From positions 310,001 to 374,000 of the forward strand of contig NZ_VSDO01000001.1 in the NCBI RefSeq assembly GCF_008084145.1: a stretch of 64,000 nucleotides of DNA. Reading direction: 5' to 3'. Position 1 is the first letter of the stretch; each line of letters opens with the position of its first letter. The notes under the pieces are model-generated. The model saw only the letters and a list, made by a program, of their open reading frames with translations. It ran no database searches and was not told the origin of the DNA. Positions 17,101 through 26,235 of this stretch are shown piece by piece. The position numbers and the translations under genes are program-made. The stretch is from Paenibacillus faecis (GTDB lineage Bacteria > Bacillota > Bacilli > Paenibacillales > Paenibacillaceae).

Positions 17101-17711
17101 GGACCGATTTGATCCTCCAATTCGCTGACCAGATCGTGAATGCGCAGCAAATTCTGCTCCGTTTCATCCAGCTTGCGGCGAGCATCGCGTTTGCGGCTTT
17201 TGTATTTGACAATCCCCGAAGCCTCTTCAAAAATCCCTCTGCGATCCTCGGACCGGGTACTCAAAATTTCTTCGATCCGCCCTTGTCCAATGATCGAATA
17301 AGCTTCTTTGCCGATTCCGGTATCCATGAACAGCTCGGTGATATCCTTGAGCCGGCAGGATTGTTTGTTGATCAGGTATTCGCTTTCCCCGCTGCGGTGC
17401 ACCCGCCGGGTGACCGTCACTTCGCTGAAATCCAAGGGCAGCGCATGATCGGAATTGTCCAGCGTCAGGGATACTTCCCCGTAATTGACCGCCTTTCTCG
17501 CATCGCTCCCGGCAAAAATGATATCCTCCATCTTGCCGCCGCGCAGCGATTTGGCGCTCTGTTCGCCCAGCACCCAGCGGATTCCGTCGGAAATATTGCT
17601 CTTGCCGCTGCCGTTAGGCCCGACCACAGCCGTAATTCCGCGGACAAATTCCATTTCCGTTTTGTCGGCGAAGGATTTAAAACCTGCTAACTCGATCCGT
17701 TTCAAAAACAT
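14139..17711 (-). CDS. smc: Chromosome segregation ATPase Smc
   Basis: Condensin core subunit that organises and segregates the nucleoid with ScpA and ScpB. It has 1,190 residues: Walker A GPNGSGKSNISDGIRW (about 32-47), a long coiled coil, a hinge with HGVHGAVAELI (about 525-680), a second coiled coil, and C-terminal LLSGGERALTAMALLFAI signature and VLDEVEAALD Walker B. The ATG at 17711 (MFLKRIELAGFKSFADKTE) is the family start and has AGAGGTGAT upstream; the frame continues up to 17804 without translation signals. rnc lies upstream but is separated by a terminator at 17832-17866. Confidence 0.98.
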   Translation of the reverse strand: MFLKRIELAGFKSFADKTEMEFVRGITAVVGPNGSGKSNISDGIRWVLGEQSAKSLRGGKMEDIIFAGSDARKAVNYGEVSLTLDNSDHALPLDFSEVTVTRRVHRSGESEYLINKQSCRLKDITELFMDTGIGKEAYSIIGQGRIEEILSTRSEDRRGIFEEASGIVKYKSRKRDARRKLDETEQNLLRIHDLVSELEDQIGPLKEQSEKALKYKELREQLKNKEISLYVHQIEQIHETWSEANSRLTKLQDEHTALSTVVSAHDAKLENERLALRRVEDQIELLQAQLLEYSESYEKSEGFGEVLKERAKNLTQNRDQLRQSLAVSEERYAQRAAEMEALAAKFAVSEKQLTELRTELSAEEAKLVGVTGGISQEQEEGLKGQLLEIMNLMAHTRSEIRYADQQKEGVQRRMARSEEEGAKWQDELDRLKGKKQELERTLEQLGKEIADLRNKYIAESEKHQSLQRLMEESQNGIRKWEQKREGLISRRDTMKEMEEDFDGFALGVKEVLKAARKSALHGVHGAVAELIRVPEKLEIAVETALGMAMQHIVMENEAVSRQAIAFLKQRQLGRATFLPLDVIRPRQISASDKRMLEEADGFVGIGAELVGYEPRYADIVGSLLGNVVFASDLERANKMAARLQYRFRIVTLEGDVVNAGGSMTGGSQHRKNSNLLGRKRQLDQLAADIAESDEMLAKLRQGLRDIREQLAGAEKELEKLREAGDQKRTEEQGVAGTLKQIDHEWRHVSEQFQLYGQEKGHYLKELEDLDKSKAEAEAKLLELEKEEQSVQQSIQAAEFARKANESAKEELQDLLTGLKVREGKLDQEVFSLREQLRRSEEDCSLLKRELDQNRSILQSIEADLAQNERQSVTQREELNDYKLKKARAGEQLELERASRMALVKKLEEGESETKEQRVALKTVEEQLRQTEIQANRLDVELDNILRKLADDYELTYERAKQLYDVPEDVPQTQAEIKELKRQISVLGEVNLGAIEEFERVNERYRFLSEQKDDLVEAKTTLYQVIKEMDDEMSKRFKTTFDAIRREFVIVFSKLFGGGRADLILIDPENLLETGIDVVAQPPGKKLQNLQLLSGGERALTAMALLFAILQVKPVPFCVLDEVEAALDEANVARFAQYLREFSEQTQFIVVTHRKGTMEEADVLYGVTMEEGGVSKLVSVKLEDEETMEIA

Positions 17712-17831
17712 ACGTTCACGATCACCTCTAACGACTATTGTACCATACCGCAGGCCCCCGGGACAGGCGAAGAAAAGAGGTTTGCGCCCGCTCCTCCGCC
17801 CCAAGACTATAAGCTATCCATAAACACGAAA

Positions 17832-17866
17832 GCAGCCTTAACCGACTTGATGTCGGCTAAGGCTGC
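17832..17866 (-). terminator. Terminator between rnc and smc
   Basis: Arms GCAGCCTTAGCCGAC and GTCGGTTAAGGCTGC are followed on minus by TTTCGTGTTT. Confidence 0.7.
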
Positions 17867-17905
17867 AATCGAGAGACGCGGCTCTTCCTTATGAGAATGT
17901 TCCAC

Positions 17906-18604
17906 TTAGGACAGTTCCTGCTTCAACCGCTCCAGCGCTACCGCAGCGGCTTGCTGTTCGGCCTCTTTCTTGGATCTGCCGGTACCGCGGCCCAATCCCT
18001 GTCCTTCCATGTAGACCTCGGACACAAATTCCCGTTCATGCGCCGGTCCTCGCTCCTCGATGATCCGATACTCCAGTACGCCCATGTTGTGATGTTGGGT
18101 AAGCTCCTGAAGCTCGGTTTTGTAATCCGTCGTTTGAAGCTTGCCGTCCAAGGTAATCTGGGAGAACACGTGATGATGCAAAAACGACGTAACCGCCTCG
18201 AGCCCTTGATCGAGGTAAAGCGCCCCGACGAAGGACTCAAACACATCGGCCAGAAGAGCCGGACGCGTCCTCCCGCCGGTCAATTCTTCACCTTTGCCCA
18301 GAAGGACGTATTTGCCGAATTCCAGACTCTCGGCGAATTTGACCAGGGACGGCTCGCAAACGATCGCCGCGCGCAGCTTGGTCAATTCTCCTTCCGGCCG
18401 GTCCGGGAAAATCCGATATAAATGTTCCGAAACCGTCAGTTCCAACACGGCATCTCCCAAAAATTCCAGACGCTCGTTATCCTCATGATGGCTGAACCGG
18501 TGCTCATTTACATAAGACGCATGAGTAAAGGCCTGTTTCAAGAGCTGTCTGTTTTGGAATGCCAGTTGAAGTTTTTGTTGTAACTGCTTCAGATCTCCGC
18601 TCAA
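17906..18604 (-). CDS. rnc: Ribonuclease III
   Basis: Double-strand-specific endoribonuclease that processes rRNA precursors and structured RNAs. The 232-residue product has the catalytic signature [14 protein letters not shown] (about 43-56), the second acidic cluster [14 protein letters not shown] (about 120-133) and a C-terminal dsRNA-binding domain ending [16 protein letters not shown]. The start ([12 protein letters not shown]) lies 12 bp after fabF, so it is probably translated from the fabF transcript. It is closed by the terminator at 17832-17866. Confidence 0.97.
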   Translation of the reverse strand: MSGDLKQLQQKLQLAFQNRQLLKQAFTHASYVNEHRFSHHEDNERLEFLGDAVLELTVSEHLYRIFPDRPEGELTKLRAAIVCEPSLVKFAESLEFGKYVLLGKGEELTGGRTRPALLADVFESFVGALYLDQGLEAVTSFLHHHVFSQITLDGKLQTTDYKTELQELTQHHNMGVLEYRIIEERGPAHEREFVSEVYMEGQGLGRGTGRSKKEAEQQAAAVALERLKQELS

Positions 18605-18616
18605 CAGACTGTCCCC

Positions 18617-19855
18617 TTATGCTTCGAATTTCTTCAGAATGATCGTGGCGTTATGCCCGCCAAATCCGAAAGAGTTGGACATGGCCACTTTAACGTCGGC
18701 TTGTCTGGCTACGTTCGGAACATAATCCAGGTCGCACTCCGGATCCGGATGCTCCAGATTGATCGTAGGCGGAATAACGCCGTTCTTCAGCGTCAGACCG
18801 CAGATGACCGCTTCCACGCCGCCGGCTGCGCCGAGCAGATGGCCGGTCATCGATTTGGTCGAGCTGACCGCGACTTTGGAGGCATGATCCCCCAGCGCAC
18901 GCTTGATGGCGATCGTCTCCGAGCGGTCGCCCACCGGCGTCGATGTACCGTGAGCGTTGATGTAATCCACCTCGGAAGCGTCGATGCCCGCATCGCGAAT
19001 CGCCATCTTCATGCACCGTTCCGGTCCGTTCGGATCCGGTTCGGTCATATGATGGGCATCGCCGCTAAGACCGTAGCCGATCACTTCGGCATAGATCTTG
19101 GCGCCGCGTTTCTGAGCATGTTCCAGCGACTCCAGAATGAGGATGCCCGAGCCTTCGCCCATGACGAAACCGTCGCGTTCCGCGTCGAAAGGCCGGCTGG
19201 CTTTCTCCGGCTCGTCGTTGCGGGTCGACATCGCCCGCATCGAGCAGAATCCGGCGAGGCCGGTTGGACGGATCGTTGCTTCCGCGCCGCCGCAAATCAT
19301 CACATCCGCGTCGCCGCGCTGAATCAGCTTGTACGAATCGCCGATGGAATGAGTTCCGGTCGCGCACGCAGTCACCGCCGTGCTGTTCGGGCCTTTGGCT
19401 CCGAACAGGATCGAGACATGCCCGGAGGCCATGTTCGCGATCATCATGGGAATAAAGAACGGGCTGACGCGTTTAGGACCTTTTTGCAGCAAAATGTTGT
19501 GCTGGTCCTCCCACGTGCCCAGACCCCCGATGCCCGAGCCAATCATGACGCCAACCCGCTCCGGGTCGGTCTGCTCGGCTATATTCAGGCCGCTGTCCTT
19601 CAATGCCGTCGTAGCCGCGGCTACGGCGAACTGAACGAAGCGGTCCATTTTTCTCGCTTCCTTGCGATCTATATAATCTTCGGGATTGAAGTCTTTCACC
19701 GAAGCGGCTATTTGGGTCGGATACTCGCTGACATCGAACGATTCGATCTTGGATACGCCGGATTTCCCTTGCATAAGGTTGCCCCAGAACGTTTCAAGAT
19801 CATGTCCGAGTGCCGTCACCGCGCCCATGCCGGTCACTACTACTCTATGTTTCAA
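18617..19855 (-). CDS. fabF: 3-oxoacyl-ACP synthase II FabF
   Basis: Condensing enzyme that elongates acyl-ACP with malonyl-ACP. It has 412 residues with the active-site Cys in [13 protein letters not shown] (about residue 164) and two His in GTSTPVGD and [15 protein letters not shown]. The start is read as TTG 19855 ([17 protein letters not shown], the family N-terminus): GAGGTGAG lies about 5 bp upstream, while the in-frame GTG at 19861 overlaps it. The gene follows acpP after a hairpin (19942-19977). rnc is 12 bp downstream. Confidence 0.97.
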   Translation of the reverse strand: MKHRVVVTGMGAVTALGHDLETFWGNLMQGKSGVSKIESFDVSEYPTQIAASVKDFNPEDYIDRKEARKMDRFVQFAVAAATTALKDSGLNIAEQTDPERVGVMIGSGIGGLGTWEDQHNILLQKGPKRVSPFFIPMMIANMASGHVSILFGAKGPNSTAVTACATGTHSIGDSYKLIQRGDADVMICGGAEATIRPTGLAGFCSMRAMSTRNDEPEKASRPFDAERDGFVMGEGSGILILESLEHAQKRGAKIYAEVIGYGLSGDAHHMTEPDPNGPERCMKMAIRDAGIDASEVDYINAHGTSTPVGDRSETIAIKRALGDHASKVAVSSTKSMTGHLLGAAGGVEAVICGLTLKNGVIPPTINLEHPDPECDLDYVPNVARQADVKVAMSNSFGFGGHNATIILKKFEA

Positions 19856-19941
19856 ACACACTCACCTCGTATAGACTTCATGTGTAATCATAATTCGCTG
19901 TTGCCCTTGTCCACAACCTTGAACTCTCTCAAGATGAGGAG

Positions 19942-19977
19942 AAGTCCCGCCTGCTTAATAAGGAGGTACGGGACTTT
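19942..19977 (-). terminator. Hairpin between acpP and fabF
   Basis: AAGTCCCG pairs with CGGGACTT over a 20-base interior. There is only a weak T-run on minus (TCTCC). It may attenuate rather than stop, leaving more acpP than fabF mRNA (inference). Confidence 0.5.
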
Positions 19978-19988
19978 TAAAGATGACT

Positions 19989-20222
19989 TTAGGTATGAGA
20001 TTGTATGTAGTTTACAACTTCACCTACGGTCGTAATCTTCTCTGCATCTTCGTCGGAAATTTCCAGGTCGAATTCATCCTCGAGTTCCATGACCAATTCC
20101 ACGACATCGAGAGAATCCGCACCCAAATCATCTTTGAAAGAAGCTTCAAGCGTAACTTCGGCTTCATCAGCACCAAGGCGATCCACCACAATGCGTTTTA
20201 CGCGATCCAATACATCGGACAT
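19989..20222 (-). CDS. acpP: Acyl carrier protein
   Basis: Carries growing acyl chains on a phosphopantetheine attached to the Ser of [15 protein letters not shown] (about Ser37). The 77-residue acidic protein starts at ATG 20222, with AAGAGGAGGTG 5-6 bp upstream; an in-frame GTG at 20231 overlaps that site. It lies 68 bp after fabG and before fabF, the usual order. Confidence 0.97.
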   Translation of the reverse strand: MSDVLDRVKRIVVDRLGADEAEVTLEASFKDDLGADSLDVVELVMELEDEFDLEISDEDAEKITTVGEVVNYIQSHT

Positions 20223-20290
20223 CCGGTTCACCTCCTCTTTGGTATTATACGAGAATTAAAAGTAAAATGCCAGAAGCGATAGCGGGCGAA

Positions 20291-21040
20291 TCACATGTAC
20301 ATTCCGCCGTCGACGTGCAGCGTCTGTCCGGTCATATAGGACGCGCTGTCCGAGGCCAGAAAAACGGCCACTTTGCCGATCTCTTCCGGCTGGCCGAGCC
20401 TCGCGAGCGGGATGCCTTTCAGCATGCCTTCCCGAAGTTCTTCGGAAAGCTGATCGGTCATATCCGTTTCGATAAAGCCCGGGGCGATACAGTTGACGGT
20501 GATCCCGCGCGACGCGAGCTCCCGGGCCGACGATTTCGTCAAACCGATGACGCCGGCCTTGGCGGCCACATAGTTGGCCTGTCCGGGATTGCCGAGCGTG
20601 CCGACGACCGAAGAGATGTTGATGATCCGGCCGGAACGCTGCTTCATCATCGGACGCGTCACCGCTTTAATTCCGTTAAACACGCCCTTCAAATTCGTCT
20701 CGATGACTTCGTCGAACTCTTCCTCTTTCATCCGCATAATCAAATTATCTCTAGTGATTCCCGCGTTGTTTACGAGGATGTCGATCTTGCCCCAGGCGTC
20801 CAACACGCCCTTGACCATCCCTTCAAACTGTTCGCTGTTTCCGACATGAGCCTTCACCGCATAGGCTTTAACGCCCAGCGCTTCAATCTCGGCCACGACG
20901 CCCGCAGCCGCCTGTTCATTCCCGGCATAGTTCACCGCGACATTCGCGCCGGCCTCGGCCAAGGCAAGGGCGATGCTGCGTCCGATTCCGCGGGACGCGC
21001 CCGTAACCAGAGCGTTTTGCCCTTCAAGCGGTTTTGCCAT
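20291..21040 (-). CDS. fabG: 3-oxoacyl-ACP reductase FabG
   Basis: NADPH-dependent short-chain dehydrogenase that reduces 3-oxoacyl-ACP. It has 249 residues, with the Rossmann nucleotide loop [13 protein letters not shown] (about 11-23), NNAGIT, the catalytic Ser in [15 protein letters not shown] (Tyr/Lys pair about residues 154-158) and a C-terminal GGMYM. The start at ATG 21040 ([14 protein letters not shown]) has AAGGAGA about 11 bp upstream; an earlier ATG in the same frame lies too close to that site. It follows fabD after 107 bp and precedes acpP. Confidence 0.96.
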   Translation of the reverse strand: MAKPLEGQNALVTGASRGIGRSIALALAEAGANVAVNYAGNEQAAAGVVAEIEALGVKAYAVKAHVGNSEQFEGMVKGVLDAWGKIDILVNNAGITRDNLIMRMKEEEFDEVIETNLKGVFNGIKAVTRPMMKQRSGRIINISSVVGTLGNPGQANYVAAKAGVIGLTKSSARELASRGITVNCIAPGFIETDMTDQLSEELREGMLKGIPLARLGQPEEIGKVAVFLASDSASYMTGQTLHVDGGMYM

Positions 21041-21147
21041 AATGTCATTCATCTCCTTCCCCAAAGAGGATATACCTTTTGGATTCTAAATCAAGGGAGG
21101 TCAAGCTTAAAAATACCAGAAAAGGATGAGCTTGTCAGCCTAATCTT

Positions 21148-22083
21148 TTAGCGGAGCGCTTCCGCCGATGCTTCCAGGCTCTCCAGCCCGTTGACGTTAA
21201 GAATCCGGACGCTCTTGTCGATTTTCTTGATCAAGCCCGCCAGCACGCTGCCAGGCCCCAACTCGACAAAGGTATCCACGCCTTCGGCGATCAGAAATCT
21301 CACGCTGTCCTCCCAGAGAACCGGGTTGTACACCTGACGGACCAACAGGTCCGCAAGCTCCCCGGCGCTTTGGACCGGACGCGCCGTCACATTGGCTATG
21401 ACCGGAACGTCGGCGTCCCCGAACTGCACCTCGGCCAGTTTCGTCCGCAGCCGCTCCGCCGCCGAAGTCATCAACGAGGAGTGGAACGGTCCGCTCACTT
21501 CCAGCGGAATCGCCCGCTTGGCGCCGATCTCCTTCGCCCGTTCGACAACTTTGGCAATCCCTTCACGGGTACCCGAGACGACAATTTGGCCCGGGCAGTT
21601 GATATTGGCCAGCTCGACCAGGTCGCCACCGTCCGCAATCTCTTTGCACAGCCCCGCGAGCGCCTCGCGTTCGCCGCCCAGCACGGCCGCCATGGCGCCT
21701 TTGCCGCCGGGTACCGCCTGCTCCATAAATTCGCCGCGGGCCCTTACGATCGCAACGGCTTCCTCAAACTTCAGCGCGCCCGCCGCCGTCAAAGCGCTGT
21801 ATTCGCCAAGGCTGTGTCCGGCCACATAGTCCGGTCTGATCCCTTTCGCGGCGAACGCTTCATAAAGCGCCACGCTTGTCGTCAGCAGCGCCGGCTGCGT
21901 GTTGGCCGTTTGCTTCAAATCGCCGTCCGGCCCTTCAAAAATCAGCTTCGACAGCGGCATGCCGAGCACCTCGTCCGCCCGCTCAAACAAGCGCCGGCTC
22001 TCCGACACGCCGTCATACATATCTTTGCCCATTCCTACATGTTGGGAACCCTGTCCCGGAAAAACAAAGGCGATCTTCCCCAT
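21148..22083 (-). CDS. fabD: Malonyl-CoA:ACP transacylase FabD
   Basis: Loads malonyl groups onto ACP. The 311-residue protein shows FVFPGQGSQHVGMGKDM at the N-terminus, the nucleophile elbow GHSLGEYSAL (Ser about residue 93), the conserved substrate Arg in VRARGEFMEQAVP and the catalytic His in SGPFHSSLM. AGGAGGG lies upstream of ATG 22083. It sits between fabH (55 bp upstream) and fabG. Confidence 0.97.
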   Translation of the reverse strand: MGKIAFVFPGQGSQHVGMGKDMYDGVSESRRLFERADEVLGMPLSKLIFEGPDGDLKQTANTQPALLTTSVALYEAFAAKGIRPDYVAGHSLGEYSALTAAGALKFEEAVAIVRARGEFMEQAVPGGKGAMAAVLGGEREALAGLCKEIADGGDLVELANINCPGQIVVSGTREGIAKVVERAKEIGAKRAIPLEVSGPFHSSLMTSAAERLRTKLAEVQFGDADVPVIANVTARPVQSAGELADLLVRQVYNPVLWEDSVRFLIAEGVDTFVELGPGSVLAGLIKKIDKSVRILNVNGLESLEASAEALR

Positions 22084-22138
22084 CTTCCGATCACGCCCTC
22101 CTGTCCTTCATTAATCTGCAATCTGCACGCCGCGCGGA

Positions 22139-23125
22139 TTACCAAACGAGCACGGACGCCCCCCAGGTCAATCCTCCGCCGAAGCCGACCAGAAGCACCG
22201 TGTCGCCTTCCTTCATCCGCCCCTCTTCCGCCGCCTCGACCAAGGCAAGCGGAATCGAAGCCGCCGAGGTATTCGCGTACTTATCCACGTTGATCACGCA
22301 CTTCTCCTCCGGCAATTCCAGGCGCTGCATTGCGGAGTGAATGATCCGGATATTGGCCTGATGCGGCACGAAAAGATCGATATCCTCTTTGCTCTTGCCG
22401 GCCTTGCGGAGCACTTCCTCCGTCGCCGTCCCCATGACCCGCACCGCGAACTTGAACACCTCGCGGCCGTTCATGTAAATAAAGTGCTTGCCGCCCTTTA
22501 CCGTCTCTTCCGAGGCCGGGAGTCTGGATCCGCCGCCCTCGAGTTTCAGCAGCGGCCCGCCGGCCCCTTCCGCGCCAAGGTCGAAGGAGAGGAAGCCGCG
22601 GCCCTCCGGAACTTCGCCCAGAACGACCGCTCCGGCTCCGTCCCCGAACAGAACGCAGGTGTTCCGGTCGGTGTAATCCGTAATGCGGGACAACGTATCC
22701 GCCCCGATGATCAGGGCATTGTTATACATGCCCGTCTGCAAAAAGCCGTTCGCGGTCGCCATGCTGTACACAAAGCCCGAGCATGCCGCGGACAGGTCGA
22801 AAGCGGCGGCTTTCTTCGCCCCCAGCTTTTCCTGCAAAATGCAGGCGGTCGAAGGAAAGGTCGTGTCCGGCGTCACGGTGGCGACGATGATCAACTCCAC
22901 ATCCTCCGCCGCCAGACCGGCCGTTTTCAGCGCCCGGACCGCCGCCTCGTACGCCAGATCGGAAGTCGCCTGCTCCGGCGCGGCGATGTGGCGTTCGCGG
23001 ATCCCCGTCCGCGATACGATCCATTCATCGTTCGTCTCTACCATTTTTTCCAAATCGGCGTTGGTCAACACCTTCTCGGGCACATACTTGCCGTACCCGA
23101 CGATTCCAATTGAACGAAATTTCAT
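22139..23125 (-). CDS. fabH: 3-oxoacyl-ACP synthase III FabH
   Basis: Starts fatty acid synthesis by condensing acyl-CoA with malonyl-ACP. In this group it usually prefers branched primers (family knowledge). The 328-residue protein carries the Cys-His-Asn triad: Cys in DLSAACSGF (about 113), His in VPHQANIRI (about 254) and Asn in [10 protein letters not shown] (about 284). The start overlaps the plsX stop by 4 bp (ATGA), indicating coupled translation. Confidence 0.97.
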   Translation of the reverse strand: MKFRSIGIVGYGKYVPEKVLTNADLEKMVETNDEWIVSRTGIRERHIAAPEQATSDLAYEAAVRALKTAGLAAEDVELIIVATVTPDTTFPSTACILQEKLGAKKAAAFDLSAACSGFVYSMATANGFLQTGMYNNALIIGADTLSRITDYTDRNTCVLFGDGAGAVVLGEVPEGRGFLSFDLGAEGAGGPLLKLEGGGSRLPASEETVKGGKHFIYMNGREVFKFAVRVMGTATEEVLRKAGKSKEDIDLFVPHQANIRIIHSAMQRLELPEEKCVINVDKYANTSAASIPLALVEAAEEGRMKEGDTVLLVGFGGGLTWGASVLVW

Positions 23126-24120
23126 GATTGCACCATCCGTTTCCCGATTTCCTCCGCGATACTTTCCGTCAACCGGCTCTGCAGGGCGGTCCGCGCCTGG
23201 CGAACCGCGTTTTTGATCGCATCGCCGTCCGAAGAGCCGTGCCCCTTGACTACCAGGCCGCTAAGACCGAGCAGCGGCGCTCCGCCGTGCTCTTTATAGT
23301 CCAAGGTCTGCTTAAGCCCTTTCAGGGACGGCATCAGCATCGCCGCCGCCAGCTTGTTCTTCAGCGATTTGGTAAACTCCTGCTTGAGCAGCGAGAACAT
23401 GGCGCCGGCCGTCCCTTCCAAGGTTTTAAGCAAAATATTGCCGGCAAACCCGTCGCAGACGAGGACATCGCAAGCCCCGGTCAGAATATCGCGCGCCTCG
23501 ACATTGCCGACAAACGCGATCGGCGTCTCCTCCAGCAGCGGATAAGCCGCCTTCGTCAATTCGTTGCCCTTCTTCGCTTCCGTTCCGACGTTCAGCAAGC
23601 CGACGCGCGGCTTCTCCATACCGTGAACCTTTTGCCGGTAAATGCTGCCCATCAGCGCGTATTGCGCCAGATGCTCCGGCTTCGCGTCCATATTCGCGCC
23701 CAAGTCCAGCGCCAATACGCCGCGTCCGTCCAGCGTAGGAATCATCGGCGCCAGGGCCGGCCGTTCGATCCCCTCCAGCCGCCCGACGACAAGCAGGCCG
23801 GTCGTCATAAGCGCGCCCGTATTGCCCGCCGAAATCATCGCGTCCGCTTGGCCTTCGCGGACCATCCGTCCGGCTACGACCATCGAAGCGTCCTTCTTGC
23901 GGCGGACCGCCTTAACGGGCTCATCCTCGGCCTCGATCACCTCTTCGGCGTGCTGGATCGATAGATTGGACGGAGCCCCCGCCATCAGCGGTTCCAAAGC
24001 CTCCTTGCGGCCGACCAGCACGATTTGCACGTCGCTCCATTCCCGGGCCGCGGCCAGCGCGCCTTCCACGGTGCTCTTCGGCGCGTGATCCCCGCCCATG
24101 GCGTCAATCGCGATTCGCAT
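23122..24120 (-). CDS. plsX: Phosphate acyltransferase PlsX
   Basis: Makes acyl-phosphate from acyl-ACP for PlsY, linking fatty acid to phospholipid synthesis. The 332-residue product begins [20 protein letters not shown] at ATG 24120, with GGGAGG about 9 bp upstream; the frame extends to 24204 without signal. [14 protein letters not shown] and [13 protein letters not shown] fit the family. It overlaps the end of fapR by 17 bp and fabH by 4 bp, so fapR-plsX-fabH form one tight operon. Confidence 0.97.
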   Translation of the reverse strand: MRIAIDAMGGDHAPKSTVEGALAAAREWSDVQIVLVGRKEALEPLMAGAPSNLSIQHAEEVIEAEDEPVKAVRRKKDASMVVAGRMVREGQADAMISAGNTGALMTTGLLVVGRLEGIERPALAPMIPTLDGRGVLALDLGANMDAKPEHLAQYALMGSIYRQKVHGMEKPRVGLLNVGTEAKKGNELTKAAYPLLEETPIAFVGNVEARDILTGACDVLVCDGFAGNILLKTLEGTAGAMFSLLKQEFTKSLKNKLAAAMLMPSLKGLKQTLDYKEHGGAPLLGLSGLVVKGHGSSDGDAIKNAVRQARTALQSRLTESIAEEIGKRMVQS

Positions 24121-24700
24121 GGCTATTTCCTCCCTCTTGATTGTCATCGGCGGTGGACCGGTAGATGACAAAGTTCCCTTGAAAAACCATTTCTTCCCCC
24201 ACATAGGTAAATACTTCGACCCGAGCCTTGCCTTTGTTGCCGGACATCGGACGCACGTAAGCCTTCGCGATGCACTTCTCCCCCAAATGAACCGAGCGGA
24301 TAAACCGGATGTCGGCGGAGAACGTCAAAGCGATCTCGTCGTTAATCACGGCGACGGCCAAGGAGTTGGCCTGGGCGAACACATGGTGTCCCCGCGCAAT
24401 CCCCGTCCGGGAAAAAACATGCTCCTCCCGGATTTCGAAGATGGAGATCCCGCTCTTGTCCAGCTGGAGATCGACGATTTCCCCGATCACCTCATGCAGC
24501 GGCAGGGACCGAACCTGATCGTAGGAGCGCTCCGCCATCAGCTTCATGCGTTCCCTGAGTTCGGGGATTCCCAGCTCCAGGCGGTCCAATCGAATCGTCT
24601 GAATGCTGACTTTAAGCTGACGCGTCAGCTCCTGATCCGTGACAAACGGATTTTCCTCTATAAGTTTCACGAGCTGCTGCTGTCTCGCTCTTTTCGGCAA
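24104..24700 (-). CDS. fapR: Fatty acid/phospholipid biosynthesis repressor FapR
   Basis: Transcriptional repressor that is released from DNA by malonyl-CoA. The 198-residue protein has an N-terminal HTH ([31 protein letters not shown], given in part: residues about 22-52) and a C-terminal hot-dog effector domain ([40 protein letters not shown]). The start is taken as TTG 24700, with GGAGGGG 14 bp upstream, a rather wide spacing. A FapR box lies 71 bp upstream, implying autoregulation of the fapR-plsX-fab operon. Confidence 0.95.
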   Translation of the reverse strand: MPKRARQQQLVKLIEENPFVTDQELTRQLKVSIQTIRLDRLELGIPELRERMKLMAERSYDQVRSLPLHEVIGEIVDLQLDKSGISIFEIREEHVFSRTGIARGHHVFAQANSLAVAVINDEIALTFSADIRFIRSVHLGEKCIAKAYVRPMSGNKGKARVEVFTYVGEEMVFQGNFVIYRSTADDNQEGGNSHANRD

Positions 24701-24770
24701 ACGTTCGATGGATATCCCCTCCGAGGATCAGTTCAATCTATTATAAACGCTAGGTTGATGACATCACATT

Positions 24771-24787
24771 TTAGAACCTGGTACTAA
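24771..24787. promoter_or_regulatory. FapR operator
   Basis: TTAGAACCTGGTACTAA differs by one base from the palindromic FapR consensus TTAGTACCTGGTACTAA. It lies upstream of fapR, giving feedback control of the operon by malonyl-CoA (established for the family). Confidence 0.85.
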
Positions 24788-24859
24788 ATTCTAGTATAAA
24801 ACATCTGCCCGGAAAAAGAAAGAGGCAATGCTTCTAACCGCCGTTCTTTCCGCCCCGCG

Positions 24860-25018
24860 GCACATCATAGCCACCCGTCAAACGGGTGGTTTTGCTTTAA
24901 GGCTATATGCCTTTATTACCGGCTTGCGTCTAAAGGCGCTAACTTTCACTTCGTTCAAGCTACTATTCCGTTACCGCTTTTGCCTACTCCTGAAGGGGTG
25001 CGTTTATTACTAGTCCCC
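24860..25018. mobile_element. Possible IS200/IS605-type end or non-autonomous remnant
   Basis: A perfect hairpin, CCACCCGTCAAACGGGTGG (24871-24889), is followed by TTTTGC and a non-coding stretch with several short inverted pairs. It resembles, from memory, the subterminal palindromes of IS200/IS605-type elements. No tnpA or tnpB is present. The assignment needs a database comparison. Confidence 0.3.
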
Positions 25019-25020
25019 CT

Positions 25021-25240
25021 TCAGACAACCTTGATAACATAGAATTCCTGCATATGTGCATGCTTTTTTCCTGTTTGGATTAAAAATTTCAAAATACCTG
25101 CAAATCTGCAGGAATTTTCGACGAAACCGGCTCGTTTCTCTAAAATCGCTGGAAATGCCTGCAGATTTGCATCTTTTTTCGCATTCCCTCGGGAATCGGC
25201 CTAAAATTCCTGCAGATTTGCATCTTTTTGGAGTTGGAAG
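25021..25240 (-). repeat. Four-module palindromic repeat element, family III, copy B
   Basis: Inverted second copy of the element at 7134-7351. Its modules start at 25049, 25099, 25160 and 25211 (steps 50, 61, 51). About nine positions in ten match by eye, with two one-base gaps near one end. Nearly identical 9-10 bp words (ACTAGTCCCC 25009-25018; ACTAGCCCC 25248-25256) flank it directly and might be a decayed target duplication. Confidence 0.85.
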
Positions 25241-25252
25241 TTTGGAAACTAG

Positions 25253-25290
25253 CCCCAAAAAAAATAGTATCTCACCGAAATGAGATACTA
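25253..25290 (-). terminator. Terminator after rpmF
   Basis: TAGTATCTCA and TGAGATACTA form a perfect 10-bp stem, followed on minus by TTTTTTTT. Confidence 0.9.
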
Positions 25291-25316
25291 CCTGAAGTTG
25301 TTGAAATTACAGTCGC

Positions 25317-25490
25317 TTACGCGTTGATAATTTCTCTCGATTTGTATGTTCCGCAAACTTTGCATACGTGGTGAGCAAGCTTCAATTCGCCGCATTGTTC
25401 ACATTTTACCATGCCCGGCACAGCCAATTTGAAGTGCGTACGACGTTTGTCGCGGCGCGTTTTGGACGTTCTCCGTTGAGGTACTGCCAT
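25317..25490 (-). CDS. rpmF: 50S ribosomal protein L32
   Basis: Small zinc-ribbon ribosomal protein of 57 residues. It starts [19 protein letters not shown] at ATG 25490, with AAGGAGGTG 6 bp upstream. Two Cys pairs, CEQC and CKVC, form the zinc site, so this is the zinc-binding (C+) form. It is co-transcribed with yceD (58 bp upstream), the conserved arrangement, and ends at the terminator 25253-25290. Confidence 0.97.
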   Translation of the reverse strand: MAVPQRRTSKTRRDKRRTHFKLAVPGMVKCEQCGELKLAHHVCKVCGTYKSREIINA

Positions 25491-25548
25491 GGTTCCCACC
25501 TCCTTATCAAGTCAACCCGGGTTCCCGGTTTCTTACGCTGTTCGTTGT

Positions 25549-26064
25549 TTACTTTTTGAAAAAATCGCCGAGCGAGGCCAGACGAGGATCAATCCGCTCC
25601 GTATTGCAGCCGCAATCCCGCTCATTGCGATCGGTTCCGCAAGAAGGGCAAAGCCCTTTGCAATCTTCCTTGCACAAGGCCGCGAAAGGAAGGTTCAGAA
25701 GAAAGGACTCTTCAACGTAGGGCTTCAGATCCAACTGATCTTCAGCGACCCATTGCAGTTCCTCATCTTCATCCTGCGCTTCCGCCTCGGGATGATCGCT
25801 TTGCTTGAAGCGTTCTTCAAACTCGATATCGACTTTGTGGCTCAAGGGCTTCAGGCATCGGGAACAGGACATGTCCAGTTCGCCCGCAAGGGTTCCGGTC
25901 ACCTTCACCACTCCGCCGCCGGCAGGCTCGGCCTGAAGATCGGCTTGTAGGGGTCCGGCCGCCTGAATATCCTTGCGTCCCTTGATAACCTGGCTGACAT
26001 CCAGCGTCTGGTGGAACTCCACCGGGCGGTCGGACGACGCCAACTGACGAAAATTTAAGATCAT
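25549..26064 (-). CDS. yceD: DUF177 / YceD-family protein
   Basis: Protein of 171 residues in the DUF177 family, found next to rpmF in most bacteria and linked to 23S rRNA accumulation (family knowledge; the mechanism in Bacillota is unclear). Conserved parts: SCSRCLKPLSHKVDIEFEERF (in part) and the C-terminal CKEDCKGLCPSCGTDRNERDCGC Cys motif. ATG 26064 is chosen (GGAGTGAT upstream); the frame continues to 27057 only as a shadow of tmcAL. A consensus promoter lies at 26092-26121. Confidence 0.93.
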   Translation of the reverse strand: MILNFRQLASSDRPVEFHQTLDVSQVIKGRKDIQAAGPLQADLQAEPAGGGVVKVTGTLAGELDMSCSRCLKPLSHKVDIEFEERFKQSDHPEAEAQDEDEELQWVAEDQLDLKPYVEESFLLNLPFAALCKEDCKGLCPSCGTDRNERDCGCNTERIDPRLASLGDFFKK

Positions 26065-26091
26065 GAATATCACTCCAAACAAACAAAAATT

Positions 26092-26121
26092 ATTATACCG
26101 ATTTTCAGTAAGTTTTGTCAA
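26092..26121 (-). promoter_or_regulatory. Sigma-A promoter of yceD-rpmF
   Basis: On minus, TTGACA (26121-26116) and TATAAT (26097-26092) are spaced by 18 bp. Both hexamers are perfect. Confidence 0.9.
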
Positions 26122-26235
26122 CAGCCCTGCTGTGTTATTATTCATATTAAATAAACCAAAATCATCGTGCAGTAACCGCCGGCGCGCCTCTACAGAGCGC
26201 CCTGCGGAAGCTGTGCCGTCAGAGGGGAACGAACT

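Larger units (their letters stand above)
24701..25020. other. Non-coding region upstream of fapR
   Basis: Holds a minus-strand -10 box (TATAAT, 24745-24740), the FapR box (24771-24787) and a possible insertion-sequence remnant (24860-25018). No supported gene was seen. Confidence 0.6.

Noticed and set aside
14256..17690. 1,144-codon open frame antisense to smc
   Set aside because: It mirrors smc codon bias, lacks a ribosome binding site and its product has no domain; smc on the other strand is certain.
25010..25283. Short frames (75-82 codons) on both strands over repeat copy B
   Set aside because: Generated by the repeat itself, as in copy A.
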